Positions 1-6,403 of a stretch of DNA of 6,430 nt are shown piece after piece; position 1 is the first letter of the stretch; each line of letters begins with the position of its first letter. The notes under the pieces are model-generated. The model made no database searches. It saw only the letters and a program-made list of their open reading frames with translations, and was not told the origin of the DNA. Made by a program: the position numbers and the translations under genes. The stretch comes from Acidilobaceae archaeon (GTDB taxonomy: Archaea; Thermoproteota; Thermoprotei_A; Sulfolobales; Acidilobaceae): positions 1-6,430 of the forward strand of contig JALWJI010000034.1 of assembly GCA_027081695.1 (NCBI GenBank), read 5' to 3'.

Positions 1-2
1 AG

Positions 3-689
3 GGTATCGATGAACATGTACAGTTGTTGATAGAGCATAGGCGAAGAACAGAGGAAGTAGTAGAAGCTGCTGAAAGATATCCTGGACGACTTTATCCTGT
101 TGGAAGCTATAATCCCGACTACGGCGTAGACAGGGTAATAGAGAGGATGCGAGCTTTCCGGGATAAGCTTCTAGGCGTCAAGATATATCCTACTCTCCAC
201 TGTATAAGTCCCTCCTCCAGCAAGCTCTACAAACTATACAAGTTCGTTGAGAGCATCAATGGTATAGTCATAGTGCATACCGGTTGTGATCCCGGCCTCT
301 GGGAGCTCCCGAGGATGTGTAGGCATGCGAGACCAAAGTTCGTTGCGGAAGCAGCCAAGAAGTTCCCTAACGTCCCCTTTATAATCGCTCATATGGGATC
401 CTACAGCGCTATTATGCCGGGCATCTACTTTAGAGAAGCGTTGCAGGCATATAGCGTTGAGAATGTGTGGATGGATACGAGCGCTGTGGATCCCTTATTC
501 GTTGAACGTGCTGTTGAAGAAGTTGGATATGATAAGATCTTGTTCGGTAGTGATTTCCCGTATCTAGTAGGTTTCACTATAGAGGATTCTATAAAAGATA
601 TCTTGAAGCTCGATATAAGTAACGATGCTAAGCGTGCTATTCTATATGATAATGCTTTGAGGCTCCTCCGGATGCTTGGTAGGTTGTAG
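3..689 (+). CDS. Amidohydrolase-2 family metal-dependent hydrolase, 5'-truncated by the window edge
   Basis: This is the C-terminal part of a TIM-barrel amidohydrolase (amidohydrolase-2 / TatD-like superfamily), a group of cytosolic hydrolases or decarboxylases that use a metal centre. The frame is open to the first base, so the true start and the N-terminal HxH metal motif lie outside; the first possible in-window start (TTG at 24) is not a real one. Numbering from that TTG, the visible motifs are GVKIYP (51-56), VHTG with His85, AHMG with His123, VWMDTSA (148-154) and FGSDFPY with Asp177. These match the metal and catalytic positions on the later barrel strands. The final residues (NALRLLRML) form the usual C-terminal helix in which family members keep a conserved Asn. 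The family assignment is firm. The substrate cannot be told from sequence, as relatives act on many carboxylated or cyclic compounds. Codons often end in T, unlike the downstream nuclease gene. Confidence 0.88.
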   Translation, partial: GIDEHVQLLIEHRRRTEEVVEAAERYPGRLYPVGSYNPDYGVDRVIERMRAFRDKLLGVKIYPTLHCISPSSSKLYKLYKFVESINGIVIVHTGCDPGLWELPRMCRHARPKFVAEAAKKFPNVPFIIAHMGSYSAIMPGIYFREALQAYSVENVWMDTSAVDPLFVERAVEEVGYDKILFGSDFPYLVGFTIEDSIKDILKLDISNDAKRAILYDNALRLLRMLGRL

Positions 690-701
690 GAGGGAGGGGC
701 C
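661..701 (+). other. Potential GC-rich stem-loop across the hydrolase stop codon
   Basis: Bases 661-669 (GGCTCCTCC) can pair with 693-701 (GGAGGGGCC), giving nine base pairs with one G-T wobble and a 23-base loop that contains the stop codon of the amidohydrolase. No T-run follows, so it does not look like a classic intrinsic terminator. It could protect the 3' end of the mRNA, help separate this transcript from the nurA transcript, or be chance in a purine-rich stretch. Pairing was found by eye and no folding energy was computed. Confidence 0.3.
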
Positions 702-713
702 GGCGGATATATC

Positions 714-724
714 ATATTATATAC
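714..724 (+). promoter_or_regulatory. TATA-like promoter element for nurA-herA
   Basis: An AT-only run (ATATTATATA) lies in the gap between the amidohydrolase stop and nurA. An archaeal TATA box places transcription start about 25 bases downstream, near 742-748, leaving a leader of roughly 45 bases before the ATG at 790. Its position fits a separate promoter for the nurA-herA operon, but no clear BRE precedes it, and readthrough from the upstream gene is also possible. Confidence 0.4.
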
Positions 725-777
725 ATAAGGTATTACCACTAATTATTCAATTGGACAAAGAAAGACAAAACTATCCA

Positions 778-782
778 AGGTG
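778..782 (+). promoter_or_regulatory. Ribosome binding site that fixes the nurA start
   Basis: AGGTG, complementary to the archaeal 16S rRNA 3' end, sits 7 bases before the ATG at 790. The same motif and similar spacing occur before the acyl-CoA synthetase gene in this window. It is the main reason for choosing this ATG over the longer TTG-started frame at 676 or the TTG at 751. Confidence 0.6.
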
Positions 783-789
783 CCAACGT

Positions 790-2085
790 ATGACTCCTAG
801 CCTACTACAACTACTAGAAACAACCAGCACACTACTAGGCAACAGCGACAACTATACCAAGCCCTATAGCGATCCCATGCGACTAGACCAACTCCTAGAA
901 ATAAGAGAACCCCTCGAACACCGAGGAAACTTCAGCATAATACTAGACCACGTGATAAACAGGCTCCTCGCACCAAGAACAATCAAACTCATAAAACACA
1001 GACTAACCCGCCTAAACAAGAAACTAATAACGATAGGAATAGACAGCAGTAGTAGGAGCATCGACCTATCACACGGATCACTCATAATAGGAACAACGAC
1101 CCTCACAATCGGATCCACACAGACAATAGAATACCCATCACTCTCAACCACAGAGCTAAACCTACATGGCCCAGGCTTCCTTATACCATTACTCCCACAC
1201 GAAATACCCTCACCAAACAACCCCATCATAATAACAAAAAACCCCGCAGGCTACAACTACAACGCCGCATACAGCATAGAACAAGCCCAAGACGAGCTCA
1301 GACTCCTACTAGAAAACTGGCTACTCGACAAAATCGCTCCAACCATAATCGAGGAGTTCTTAGACAGAGAAGACATACAGCCAGTATTGCTAGTAGATGG
1401 TCCAGTGTATCCTCTAACCATGGCCCACGAAAAATACCACGAGTACAAGAACGAATACACAGAGTCGTGGCAACAACTACTCATAACACGCCTACAAGCA
1501 ATACACCGGCTTGAGTCAAAGGGAGTACCCGTAATAGGCGTGGTTAAACGGCTAGAACACAGCCTTATACTAGACAGGGTTGTAAAGGGATCACCAAGAC
1601 TATCACAATGCTTTAGAAAAGGAGAATACTCCGATCAAAAAATACTAGCCCACTACTACACGCACTGCACAAGAATAGTCCCGGGATCAATATACAGTAG
1701 CCCTAAGATAACATTCCTCTACTCTAGGAAGACAAGCCAACCGTACGTAAAGATACTCGAATACACCGCTATACCAGCTGGAAAATGGCAACATGGCCTA
1801 GCACCGAGAACCTATAGGCTAGAATACACAGAGACCACATCCAAAATACTGGAAGATCTCAAATTATCAGCCTACCATGTACTCGCCTACGACTCCGTGC
1901 TAAAAGGTAGCACCACGCCAGTCTCCATACACGTCTCCGACTACAGGTCCAAGCATATTAGCAGGGCAATACATGACTATCTAGCCTCGAGAATAGTGGA
2001 GTCTGGTGGAAGCCTCTCCTACGATAATCTCCTGGAGGCCGAAGTGTCATGGAGAAAGACAAGAAGGATCTCGGCACACTACTAG
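790..2085 (+). CDS. nurA: NurA 5'-3' nuclease (NurA domain protein)
   Basis: This encodes 431 residues from the chosen ATG. NurA is a Mn-dependent 5'-3' exo/endonuclease that works with the HerA translocase in resecting DNA ends for recombinational repair. Motifs, numbered from ATG 790: TIGIDSSSR with Asp85 (first acidic metal ligand), an acidic helix QDELRLLLE (167-175) that may supply the conserved Glu, LLVDGPV with Asp203, GVVKRLEHS around Lys253, and a C-terminal segment VSIHVSDYRSK (378-388) where the family's last conserved histidine would lie. It is longer than the roughly 330-residue Sulfolobus enzyme, partly from an N-terminal extension of about 80 residues before Asp85. The frame stays open upstream to a TTG at 676, but that region overlaps the hydrolase, is AT-rich and carries the promoter-like element. 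The gene overlaps herA by 37 bases. The coding strand is strikingly poor in G and T (only 4 G and 7 T in 1201-1260), with many CTA, ATA and ACA codons. Identity is supported jointly by the motifs and by the herA neighbour. Confidence 0.87.
   Translation: MTPSLLQLLETTSTLLGNSDNYTKPYSDPMRLDQLLEIREPLEHRGNFSIILDHVINRLLAPRTIKLIKHRLTRLNKKLITIGIDSSSRSIDLSHGSLIIGTTTLTIGSTQTIEYPSLSTTELNLHGPGFLIPLLPHEIPSPNNPIIITKNPAGYNYNAAYSIEQAQDELRLLLENWLLDKIAPTIIEEFLDREDIQPVLLVDGPVYPLTMAHEKYHEYKNEYTESWQQLLITRLQAIHRLESKGVPVIGVVKRLEHSLILDRVVKGSPRLSQCFRKGEYSDQKILAHYYTHCTRIVPGSIYSSPKITFLYSRKTSQPYVKILEYTAIPAGKWQHGLAPRTYRLEYTETTSKILEDLKLSAYHVLAYDSVLKGSTTPVSIHVSDYRSKHISRAIHDYLASRIVESGGSLSYDNLLEAEVSWRKTRRISAHY
2034..2038 (+). 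promoter_or_regulatory. Ribosome binding site of herA inside nurA
   Basis: GGAGG lies 10 bases before the ATG at 2049, within the nurA coding region. It supports this start, which makes the genes overlap by 37 bases, over the next in-frame ATG at 2127, and it suggests translational coupling. A second GGAGG at 2085-2089 has no suitable start after it. Confidence 0.6.
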
Positions 2086-4169
2086 GAGGCCTCGGTTCCC
2101 CGGGCCTCGCAGAGAGACTCGATGAAATGTATAGGCGGGCATACGGTATAGCCGAGGAGCTCGGAACCATTGTAGGGAGAACCACGCGGTACTGGGATAT
2201 AACCGTAGGACCTGGAGAAACCATAAAGATCGAGGTCGATCCCGAAACCTACTATTCTGGAGCCTCTAGTCTCTACAGGATAGGAGATTATCTAGCAGTA
2301 ATAGATCCTAAAACACTAAACGTTGTCCTCCTAAGGATCACTCGTATACTTAGACAAGATGCCCTCGCAAAGATAGGGGTGGAGCCTCCTATTTCACAGT
2401 ATAGTGTGGAGCCTGACACGGGCTCGGTCGCAACCTCGACTATCATCGAGGCCGAGCCCCTCATGGAGGCCAGATATCCTGATCTAACTGATCCCTCCCC
2501 AGCATCATCCAGTATCGAGCCCCAGTCTCCTGTCATTGATCCCAGACCATGGGTAATCATGCGTTTACTAGCCCTTCCAGACGATGGAATCCTACTCGGA
2601 TCACTAGCACATCCGGCCGGAATCGTTAAGAACGGCGATATCCCAGTCTATCTACCATATAAGGCTGTGCTCCAACACATTTTGGTTCTCGGCACAACTG
2701 GTAGCGGTAAGACGACATTGATTAAGAACATGATATCATCAATATATTCTGTTGGAAAGCCTAAGCTAGTCGCAGTAATAATAGATATGAATCAAGACTA
2801 TGTCCAGTTACCATTCCCTCCTAGGCGAGAGTCACAAAAACAACTCTCCAAGGACCCAGTATACGAGGCTAACAAGGGGAGGCTAAGACATCCCAGGGGA
2901 GTACTTGTTGTTCTACCAGTAACAGTAGATATGCTTAGATCCCCGGGCGATCCTCTCAACGCAACGATACAGGTATATGTTGAAGAGGCTATATCTCCTC
3001 TCATCGATGGCAGAGATAATTTCAGCATTGTTCGTGTCAAGAAAGGAGGCATCGAGTACTATATGATGGACGTCGTGGGGACAACCATAATCATAACGCC
3101 ATATACTATCAATACTACTACGACTGGAACCGAGAATCTTTTCGGCATGATACCTGGAATGACAATGTTTGCCAGAGACCTACTAAGAGTTTTGAGGACA
3201 AGGTTCCATAAGGACTATGGGTTCTATCCACCACTTCCCACGGTGTTCGCGGCTGTAAAGGCGTATCTCTCGACTATCCAGTCTAAGAGTAGGGTCAGCA
3301 AAGACCTTGTTCTCGACTCTGCTAAAGACATCGTTATAGAACGTATGTTTGTGGAAGACTATGATTACACTATGAATGATCTAGAAAATGCGTATGCAAG
3401 CTATAAGTACGGTGATTCCAACATCACCCTTATAGAAATAGTTGACTATCTCTATGATATACTGGCAAGGATGCGTCCTCATACTGGAACTCTAGAATCA
3501 TTATATAGGAGGCTGGCTGGTGCTCTAGAATCCGGTTTAATCGATGTTATTCATGTAGACTCAAGATCTCAAAGAGTGAGCGTGAGGAGAGAACCTAGCT
3601 GGAAGACGCTCATCGACATAGCTGAGGAGAACAGTATTCCGATAGTGATAGACCTTAAACCAGCACTAGACACGGCTTTCTCTGGACAAGAGGGATCAAG
3701 GCTCATAGCTTATAGGCTACTGGATCGCCTAGCTGTATGGAAACAGAGAGTCTATAGGGAAAGGAAACAATCCCCTCCTGTCCTAGTAGTTGTTGACGAG
3801 GCTCACCAGTTCTTCCCACAGGAACACGGTAGCAGGGAAGAACAGGAGGCAACCAGACAGATAGCATCAACTATCTCGCGTATCGCCCGTTTGGGGAGAG
3901 CGAGGGGTATCGGATTATTGTTCGCTTCTCACAGCCCACGCGACCTACATGATATAATCCTCCAACTTGCTAATACAAAGATCATCCTGAGAACGGAAAG
4001 ACACCAGCTAGAAAGACTAGACATTGATCAGGATTATAAACGATATATTCCAAGACTGAGAGATAGGCAGATGATAGTTCAGAGCCATGTCTTTAGAGAA
4101 ACAGCCATCATGGCTAGGACTTGTCCACCTGTAACATTGCACTTCGATATATCGGCACTCATCAGCTAG
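2049..4169 (+). CDS. herA: HerA-family hexameric DNA translocase/helicase
   Basis: This 706-residue FtsK/HerA superfamily ATPase is expected to form a hexameric ring that pumps duplex DNA and feeds the NurA nuclease during end resection. An N-terminal HAS-barrel-like region spans about residues 40-200 and is interrupted by a Pro/Ser/Glu-rich, probably flexible linker (about 116-168). Walker A is GTTGSGKT (215-222). The segment after it reads IDMNQDY (245-251) where archaeal HerA usually has a DxHGEY-type motif. Walker B is VLVVVDEAH (578-586, Asp583-Glu584). A sensor-like ASHSP (626-630) follows, with Arg648 and Arg651 (LRTERH) as candidate finger residues. The C-terminus (about 676-706) may be the brace typical of HerA. 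The protein is about 200 residues longer than the roughly 500-residue Sulfolobus HerA; the extra length lies in the linker and in the long stretch between Walker A and B (about 255-540). It is coupled to nurA by overlap. The HerA-type ATPase call is firm; whether this is the canonical repair copy or a divergent paralogue is uncertain. Confidence 0.9.
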   Translation: MEKDKKDLGTLLGGLGSPGLAERLDEMYRRAYGIAEELGTIVGRTTRYWDITVGPGETIKIEVDPETYYSGASSLYRIGDYLAVIDPKTLNVVLLRITRILRQDALAKIGVEPPISQYSVEPDTGSVATSTIIEAEPLMEARYPDLTDPSPASSSIEPQSPVIDPRPWVIMRLLALPDDGILLGSLAHPAGIVKNGDIPVYLPYKAVLQHILVLGTTGSGKTTLIKNMISSIYSVGKPKLVAVIIDMNQDYVQLPFPPRRESQKQLSKDPVYEANKGRLRHPRGVLVVLPVTVDMLRSPGDPLNATIQVYVEEAISPLIDGRDNFSIVRVKKGGIEYYMMDVVGTTIIITPYTINTTTTGTENLFGMIPGMTMFARDLLRVLRTRFHKDYGFYPPLPTVFAAVKAYLSTIQSKSRVSKDLVLDSAKDIVIERMFVEDYDYTMNDLENAYASYKYGDSNITLIEIVDYLYDILARMRPHTGTLESLYRRLAGALESGLIDVIHVDSRSQRVSVRREPSWKTLIDIAEENSIPIVIDLKPALDTAFSGQEGSRLIAYRLLDRLAVWKQRVYRERKQSPPVLVVVDEAHQFFPQEHGSREEQEATRQIASTISRIARLGRARGIGLLFASHSPRDLHDIILQLANTKIILRTERHQLERLDIDQDYKRYIPRLRDRQMIVQSHVFRETAIMARTCPPVTLHFDISALIS

Positions 4170-4174
4170 ATAGC

Positions 4175-4456
4175 CTAATATCTTATACTCATATCTTTGA
4201 ATTCTCCCCTGTATTCTTCGAATTTTACCTCGAGGGCTTCTACTTCTGCTGCTGGAGGTCCGTGGAGGGCCCAGCAGACTACTCTCTCTACGTTTTCTCT
4301 TTCTCCTTCCAGGACGGCTTCTACTGTTCTGCCATCTGGTAGGTTTCTTACCCATCCTGTGACATTGTTTTCTTCGGCTATGCGTTTCATGTTTGCTCGG
4401 AAGAAGACTCCTTGGACTCGTCCGTGTACTAGGAGATGTGCCCTTACCTTTGCCAT
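4175..4456 (-). CDS. acyP: Acylphosphatase
   Basis: This small cytosolic enzyme of 93 residues hydrolyses the carboxyl-phosphate bond of acyl phosphates such as acetyl phosphate, carbamoyl phosphate or 1,3-bisphosphoglycerate. The length is normal for the family (about 90-100). Signature 1 is HGRVQGVFFR, whose Arg20 binds phosphate, and signature 2 is GWVRNLPDG, whose Asn38 positions the attacking water; both key residues are intact. The frame extends four codons upstream to a GTG at 4468, but that GTG is part of a GAGGTGA ribosome binding site, so the ATG at 4456 is the real start. Its stop codon is 5 bases from the herA stop, tail to tail. Upstream it faces the acyl-CoA synthetase gene across a shared AT-rich promoter region. 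The physiological substrate is unknown, and a link with acyl-CoA synthesis is conjecture because that enzyme uses acyl-adenylates, not acyl phosphates. Confidence 0.95.
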   Translation of the reverse strand: MAKVRAHLLVHGRVQGVFFRANMKRIAEENNVTGWVRNLPDGRTVEAVLEGERENVERVVCWALHGPPAAEVEALEVKFEEYRGEFKDMSIRY

Positions 4457-4464
4457 GTCATTCT

Positions 4465-4471
4465 TCACCTC
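4465..4471 (-). promoter_or_regulatory. Strong ribosome binding site of acyP, excluding the GTG start
   Basis: On the - strand, GAGGTGA, a seven-base match to the anti-Shine-Dalgarno sequence, sits 8 bases before the ATG at 4456. The in-frame GTG at 4468 lies within this motif and therefore cannot be the start it serves. Confidence 0.75.
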
Positions 4472-4524
4472 ATTGTTTAGTTATTGTACTAGCTTGTTTG
4501 TATTTGTTGCTTGTTTATGAGTAG

Positions 4525-4531
4525 ATAAAAA
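4525..4531 (-). promoter_or_regulatory. Candidate TATA box for acyP
   Basis: TTTTTAT on the - strand would place transcription start near 4500-4504 and give a leader of about 45 bases. An alternative AT-rich box farther upstream (4557-4570, TATAAATTATAAG on the - strand) would give a longer leader. The region is so AT-rich that the choice between them is weak. Confidence 0.35.
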
Positions 4532-4604
4532 TTGATGTTTTTGATAATAATTCATTCTTATAATTTATACAAAAATAAAAAGTACATATAACCACGCTAG
4601 GCAC

Positions 4605-4616
4605 CATTTTAAAAAG
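4605..4616 (+). promoter_or_regulatory. TATA box of the acyl-CoA synthetase gene
   Basis: ATTTTAAAAAG is a near-ideal crenarchaeal TATA box about 40 bases before the ATG. Transcription would start roughly 25 bases beyond its centre, around 4632-4638, leaving a short leader that just includes the AGGTG ribosome binding site. It is the best promoter candidate in the window. Confidence 0.65.
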
Positions 4617-4618
4617 GG

Positions 4619-4633
4619 ATAGAGAATCTCTAT
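4619..4633. promoter_or_regulatory. Perfect 7-base-arm dyad at the transcription start, putative operator
   Basis: ATAGAGA (4619-4625), one central A, then TCTCTAT (4627-4633) forms a perfect inverted repeat between the TATA box and the expected transcription start. This is where archaeal repressors commonly block polymerase or initiation-factor access. The length of 15 bases would suit a dimeric helix-turn-helix repressor. In Sulfolobus a TetR-family FadR protein controls fatty-acid genes, so a similar acyl-CoA-responsive regulator is conceivable, but no regulator gene is visible here. The operator role is inferred. Confidence 0.4.
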
Positions 4634-4638
4634 TACTA

Positions 4639-4643
4639 AGGTG
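4639..4643 (+). promoter_or_regulatory. Ribosome binding site of the acyl-CoA synthetase gene
   Basis: AGGTG lies 8 bases before the ATG at 4652, supporting that start. It would be at or very close to the 5' end of the transcript predicted from the TATA box. Confidence 0.6.
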
Positions 4644-4651
4644 CTAGATAC

Positions 4652-6361
4652 ATGGCCAGTCCTCAAGAAGCATTTGAAAAATACTCTTCAAAACCCTGGC
4701 TCAAAAGCTACGATGAAGGAGTACCGTCTGAAATAGAAATACCAGAGAAACCATTATACTGGATCCTCGAGCAGGCCGCCGAACAATTCCCGAACAGGAC
4801 AGCACTACACTTCCTAGGCAGAAACGTATCGTATAAGGAGCTCCTCGACAGCGCTAAAAGATTTGCATCGTATCTAAAATCCCGCGGGGTAGGAAAAGGC
4901 GATGTAGTAGGACTATTCCTCCCCAACAGCCCAATGTTCGCCATAGCCTACTATGGTACACTAATGGCGGGAGCAACAGTCTCTCCCATGAACGTACTCT
5001 ATAGTCCTAGCGAGATCCATCATCAGCTCGAAGACAATGGGGCCAAGATCCTAGTCGCCATCGACGTATTCAAGGACAAGGTCGAAGCAGGAGTACCCAA
5101 CACAGTTAAAGAAGTAGTATGGACAGGCATACAAGACTACCTCCCAGGAATCAAAGCATTCCTATATAAGCTAAAGTTCAAGCCACCAAAGATAACAGAA
5201 GACGAACGAAACAAGCTACTCAAGAAAATCCTTAAAGAATACCAGCCAATCGATGAGCCGGCAAAAGTCGATCCCAAGAACGATATAGCAGCTCTCATGT
5301 ACACCGGTGGGACGACCGGAGTGCCCAAGGGAGCAGAGCTCACCCATTTCAACCTCCTCTCGAACGTCCTACAAATCGACTCGTGGTATAAGAGAGGAGT
5401 CAAAGGAAAAGACGTCTTCGTAGGAGCACTACCATGGTTCCACATCTATGGACAGACAGCAGTGCTCAACACAGGTATCTACAGGGCAGCAACAATACTT
5501 GTCTTCCCGAGATGGGATGTCAAACAAGTAATGAAGGCGATAGCAAAGTTCAGAGCAAACATGTTCCACGGCGTGCCACTAATGTATATCAGCATCATTA
5601 ACCATCCAGAAGTAAAGAAGTTCGATCTAACAAGCCTAGAAGCCTGTATAAGCGGAGCTGCCCCACTGCCAGTAGCGGTAGCCAAGAAGTTCGAAGAGCT
5701 AACAGGAGCCAAGCTAAGAGAGGGATACGGCCTCACCGAGACAAGCCCTGTCACACACGTTAACCCAATTCTAGGAAAGGCAAAAGTAGGAAGCATAGGA
5801 GTACCAGTACCCTCCACTATAGCTGCGGTAGCAGATCCCGAGGAGCCAGTCCTACTACCCCCAGGAGAGGTAGGAGAGCTCGTAATAAGCGGGCCACAGG
5901 TCATGAAGGGATACCATAACATGCCAGAAGAGAACAAGAAGGTCTTCTTCGAGTGCTGTGGCAGGCGCTGGGTAAGGACCGGAGACATGGCCAAGATGGA
6001 TGAGGAAGGATACTTCTTCATAGTAGACAGGAAGAAGGACATAATCAAGTATAAGGGCTACAGCGTATTCCCAAGAGAAATAGAAGAAGTCCTATACAAG
6101 CACGAGTGTGTCCAGGAAGCAGCAGTCATAGGAGTACCACATCCAGAATACTTCGAGTACCCCAAGGCATTCATAGTACTCAAACCCGAGTGCAAGGGCA
6201 AGGTAACTGAACAAGACATAATCGAATACGCGAGGAAACACCTAGCACCCTACAAGGTACCCAAGGCAGTAGAGTTTAGAGACGACCTGCCAAAGAGCGC
6301 GGTAGGAAAGATCCTCCGCAGACTCCTTAGAGAAGAGGAGATAAAGAAGCAGAAACAGTAA
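4652..6361 (+). CDS. Long-chain fatty-acid--CoA ligase-like acyl-CoA synthetase (AMP-forming)
   Basis: This 569-residue ANL-superfamily adenylating enzyme activates a carboxylic acid with ATP to an acyl-adenylate, then transfers the acyl group to CoA. The length is normal for FadD-type ligases. Core motifs are complete: P-loop YTGGTTGVPKG (217-227), PWFHIYG (261-267), adenine-binding SGAAPLP (334-340), YGLTETSP (359-366), TGD with Asp445 (ribose contact), hinge DRKKDIIKYKGYSVFPREIE (459-478), and the catalytic lysine of the C-terminal domain, Lys553 in PKSAVGKILRR. The start is set by AGGTG 8 bases upstream and a strong TATA box. There is no signal peptide or membrane segment, so the protein is cytosolic. 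An adjacent Cys pair (435-436) is unusual but lies outside the motifs. Codon use is A/C-ending and AAG/GAG-rich, suggesting good expression. Closest match by eye is fatty-acyl ligase; 4-coumarate- or medium-chain-type acids remain possible, and the chain length accepted cannot be read from sequence. Confidence 0.93.
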   Translation: MASPQEAFEKYSSKPWLKSYDEGVPSEIEIPEKPLYWILEQAAEQFPNRTALHFLGRNVSYKELLDSAKRFASYLKSRGVGKGDVVGLFLPNSPMFAIAYYGTLMAGATVSPMNVLYSPSEIHHQLEDNGAKILVAIDVFKDKVEAGVPNTVKEVVWTGIQDYLPGIKAFLYKLKFKPPKITEDERNKLLKKILKEYQPIDEPAKVDPKNDIAALMYTGGTTGVPKGAELTHFNLLSNVLQIDSWYKRGVKGKDVFVGALPWFHIYGQTAVLNTGIYRAATILVFPRWDVKQVMKAIAKFRANMFHGVPLMYISIINHPEVKKFDLTSLEACISGAAPLPVAVAKKFEELTGAKLREGYGLTETSPVTHVNPILGKAKVGSIGVPVPSTIAAVADPEEPVLLPPGEVGELVISGPQVMKGYHNMPEENKKVFFECCGRRWVRTGDMAKMDEEGYFFIVDRKKDIIKYKGYSVFPREIEEVLYKHECVQEAAVIGVPHPEYFEYPKAFIVLKPECKGKVTEQDIIEYARKHLAPYKVPKAVEFRDDLPKSAVGKILRRLLREEEIKKQKQ

Positions 6362-6375
6362 GGTAGGCAACGGGC

Positions 6376-6403
6376 TCTCCATATTCTTTCCTCTTACATT
6401 TCT
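6376..6403 (+). terminator. Pyrimidine-rich candidate terminator after the acyl-CoA synthetase gene
   Basis: The stretch from 15 to about 40 bases after the stop is nearly all T and C with short T-runs (CTTTCC, CATTTCT). Crenarchaeal transcripts often end at such U-rich tracts without a hairpin. No stem-loop is evident. Further T-rich sequence continues to the window end. Confidence 0.35.

Larger units (their letters stand above)
4457..4651. other. Divergent intergenic promoter region between acyP and the acyl-CoA synthetase gene
   Basis: These 195 bases hold no credible gene. They contain the leaders and promoters of both flanking genes: the acyP ribosome binding site and candidate TATA boxes on the left, and the TATA box, dyad and ribosome binding site of the acyl-CoA synthetase on the right. 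The middle (about 4520-4590) is almost purely A/T. An 8-base direct repeat, GCTTGTTT, occurs at 4492-4499 and 4509-4516. Confidence 0.7.

Noticed and set aside
24..26. TTG at 24 as the true start of the amidohydrolase
   Set aside because: The frame is open to the window edge, and the protein lacks its N-terminal metal-binding motif, so the gene clearly begins upstream.
689..709. Possible G-quadruplex in the G-rich tract
   Set aside because: Only some of the G-runs reach three bases, so at most a weak two-layer structure could form; the simple stem with 661-669 explains the tract as well.
425..739. 104-residue open frame on the - strand
   Set aside because: It lies antisense to the clear amidohydrolase, its protein is low-complexity Ser/Ile-rich, and no domain or convincing ribosome binding site is seen.
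4466..4468. GTG as the acylphosphatase start (97 residues)
   Set aside because: The GTG is part of the GAGGTGA ribosome binding site of the ATG at 4456, and the extra four residues precede the normal family N-terminus.
4197..4520. 107-residue + strand frame opposite the acylphosphatase
   Set aside because: Its Ser/Thr/Phe-rich translation is the shadow of the acylphosphatase, which has intact catalytic motifs and a strong ribosome binding site on the other strand.
5479..6048. 189-residue - strand frame inside the acyl-CoA synthetase gene
   Set aside because: It is a long shadow produced by the biased codon use of the sense gene. The Ser/Pro/Thr-rich translation matches no recognised family.
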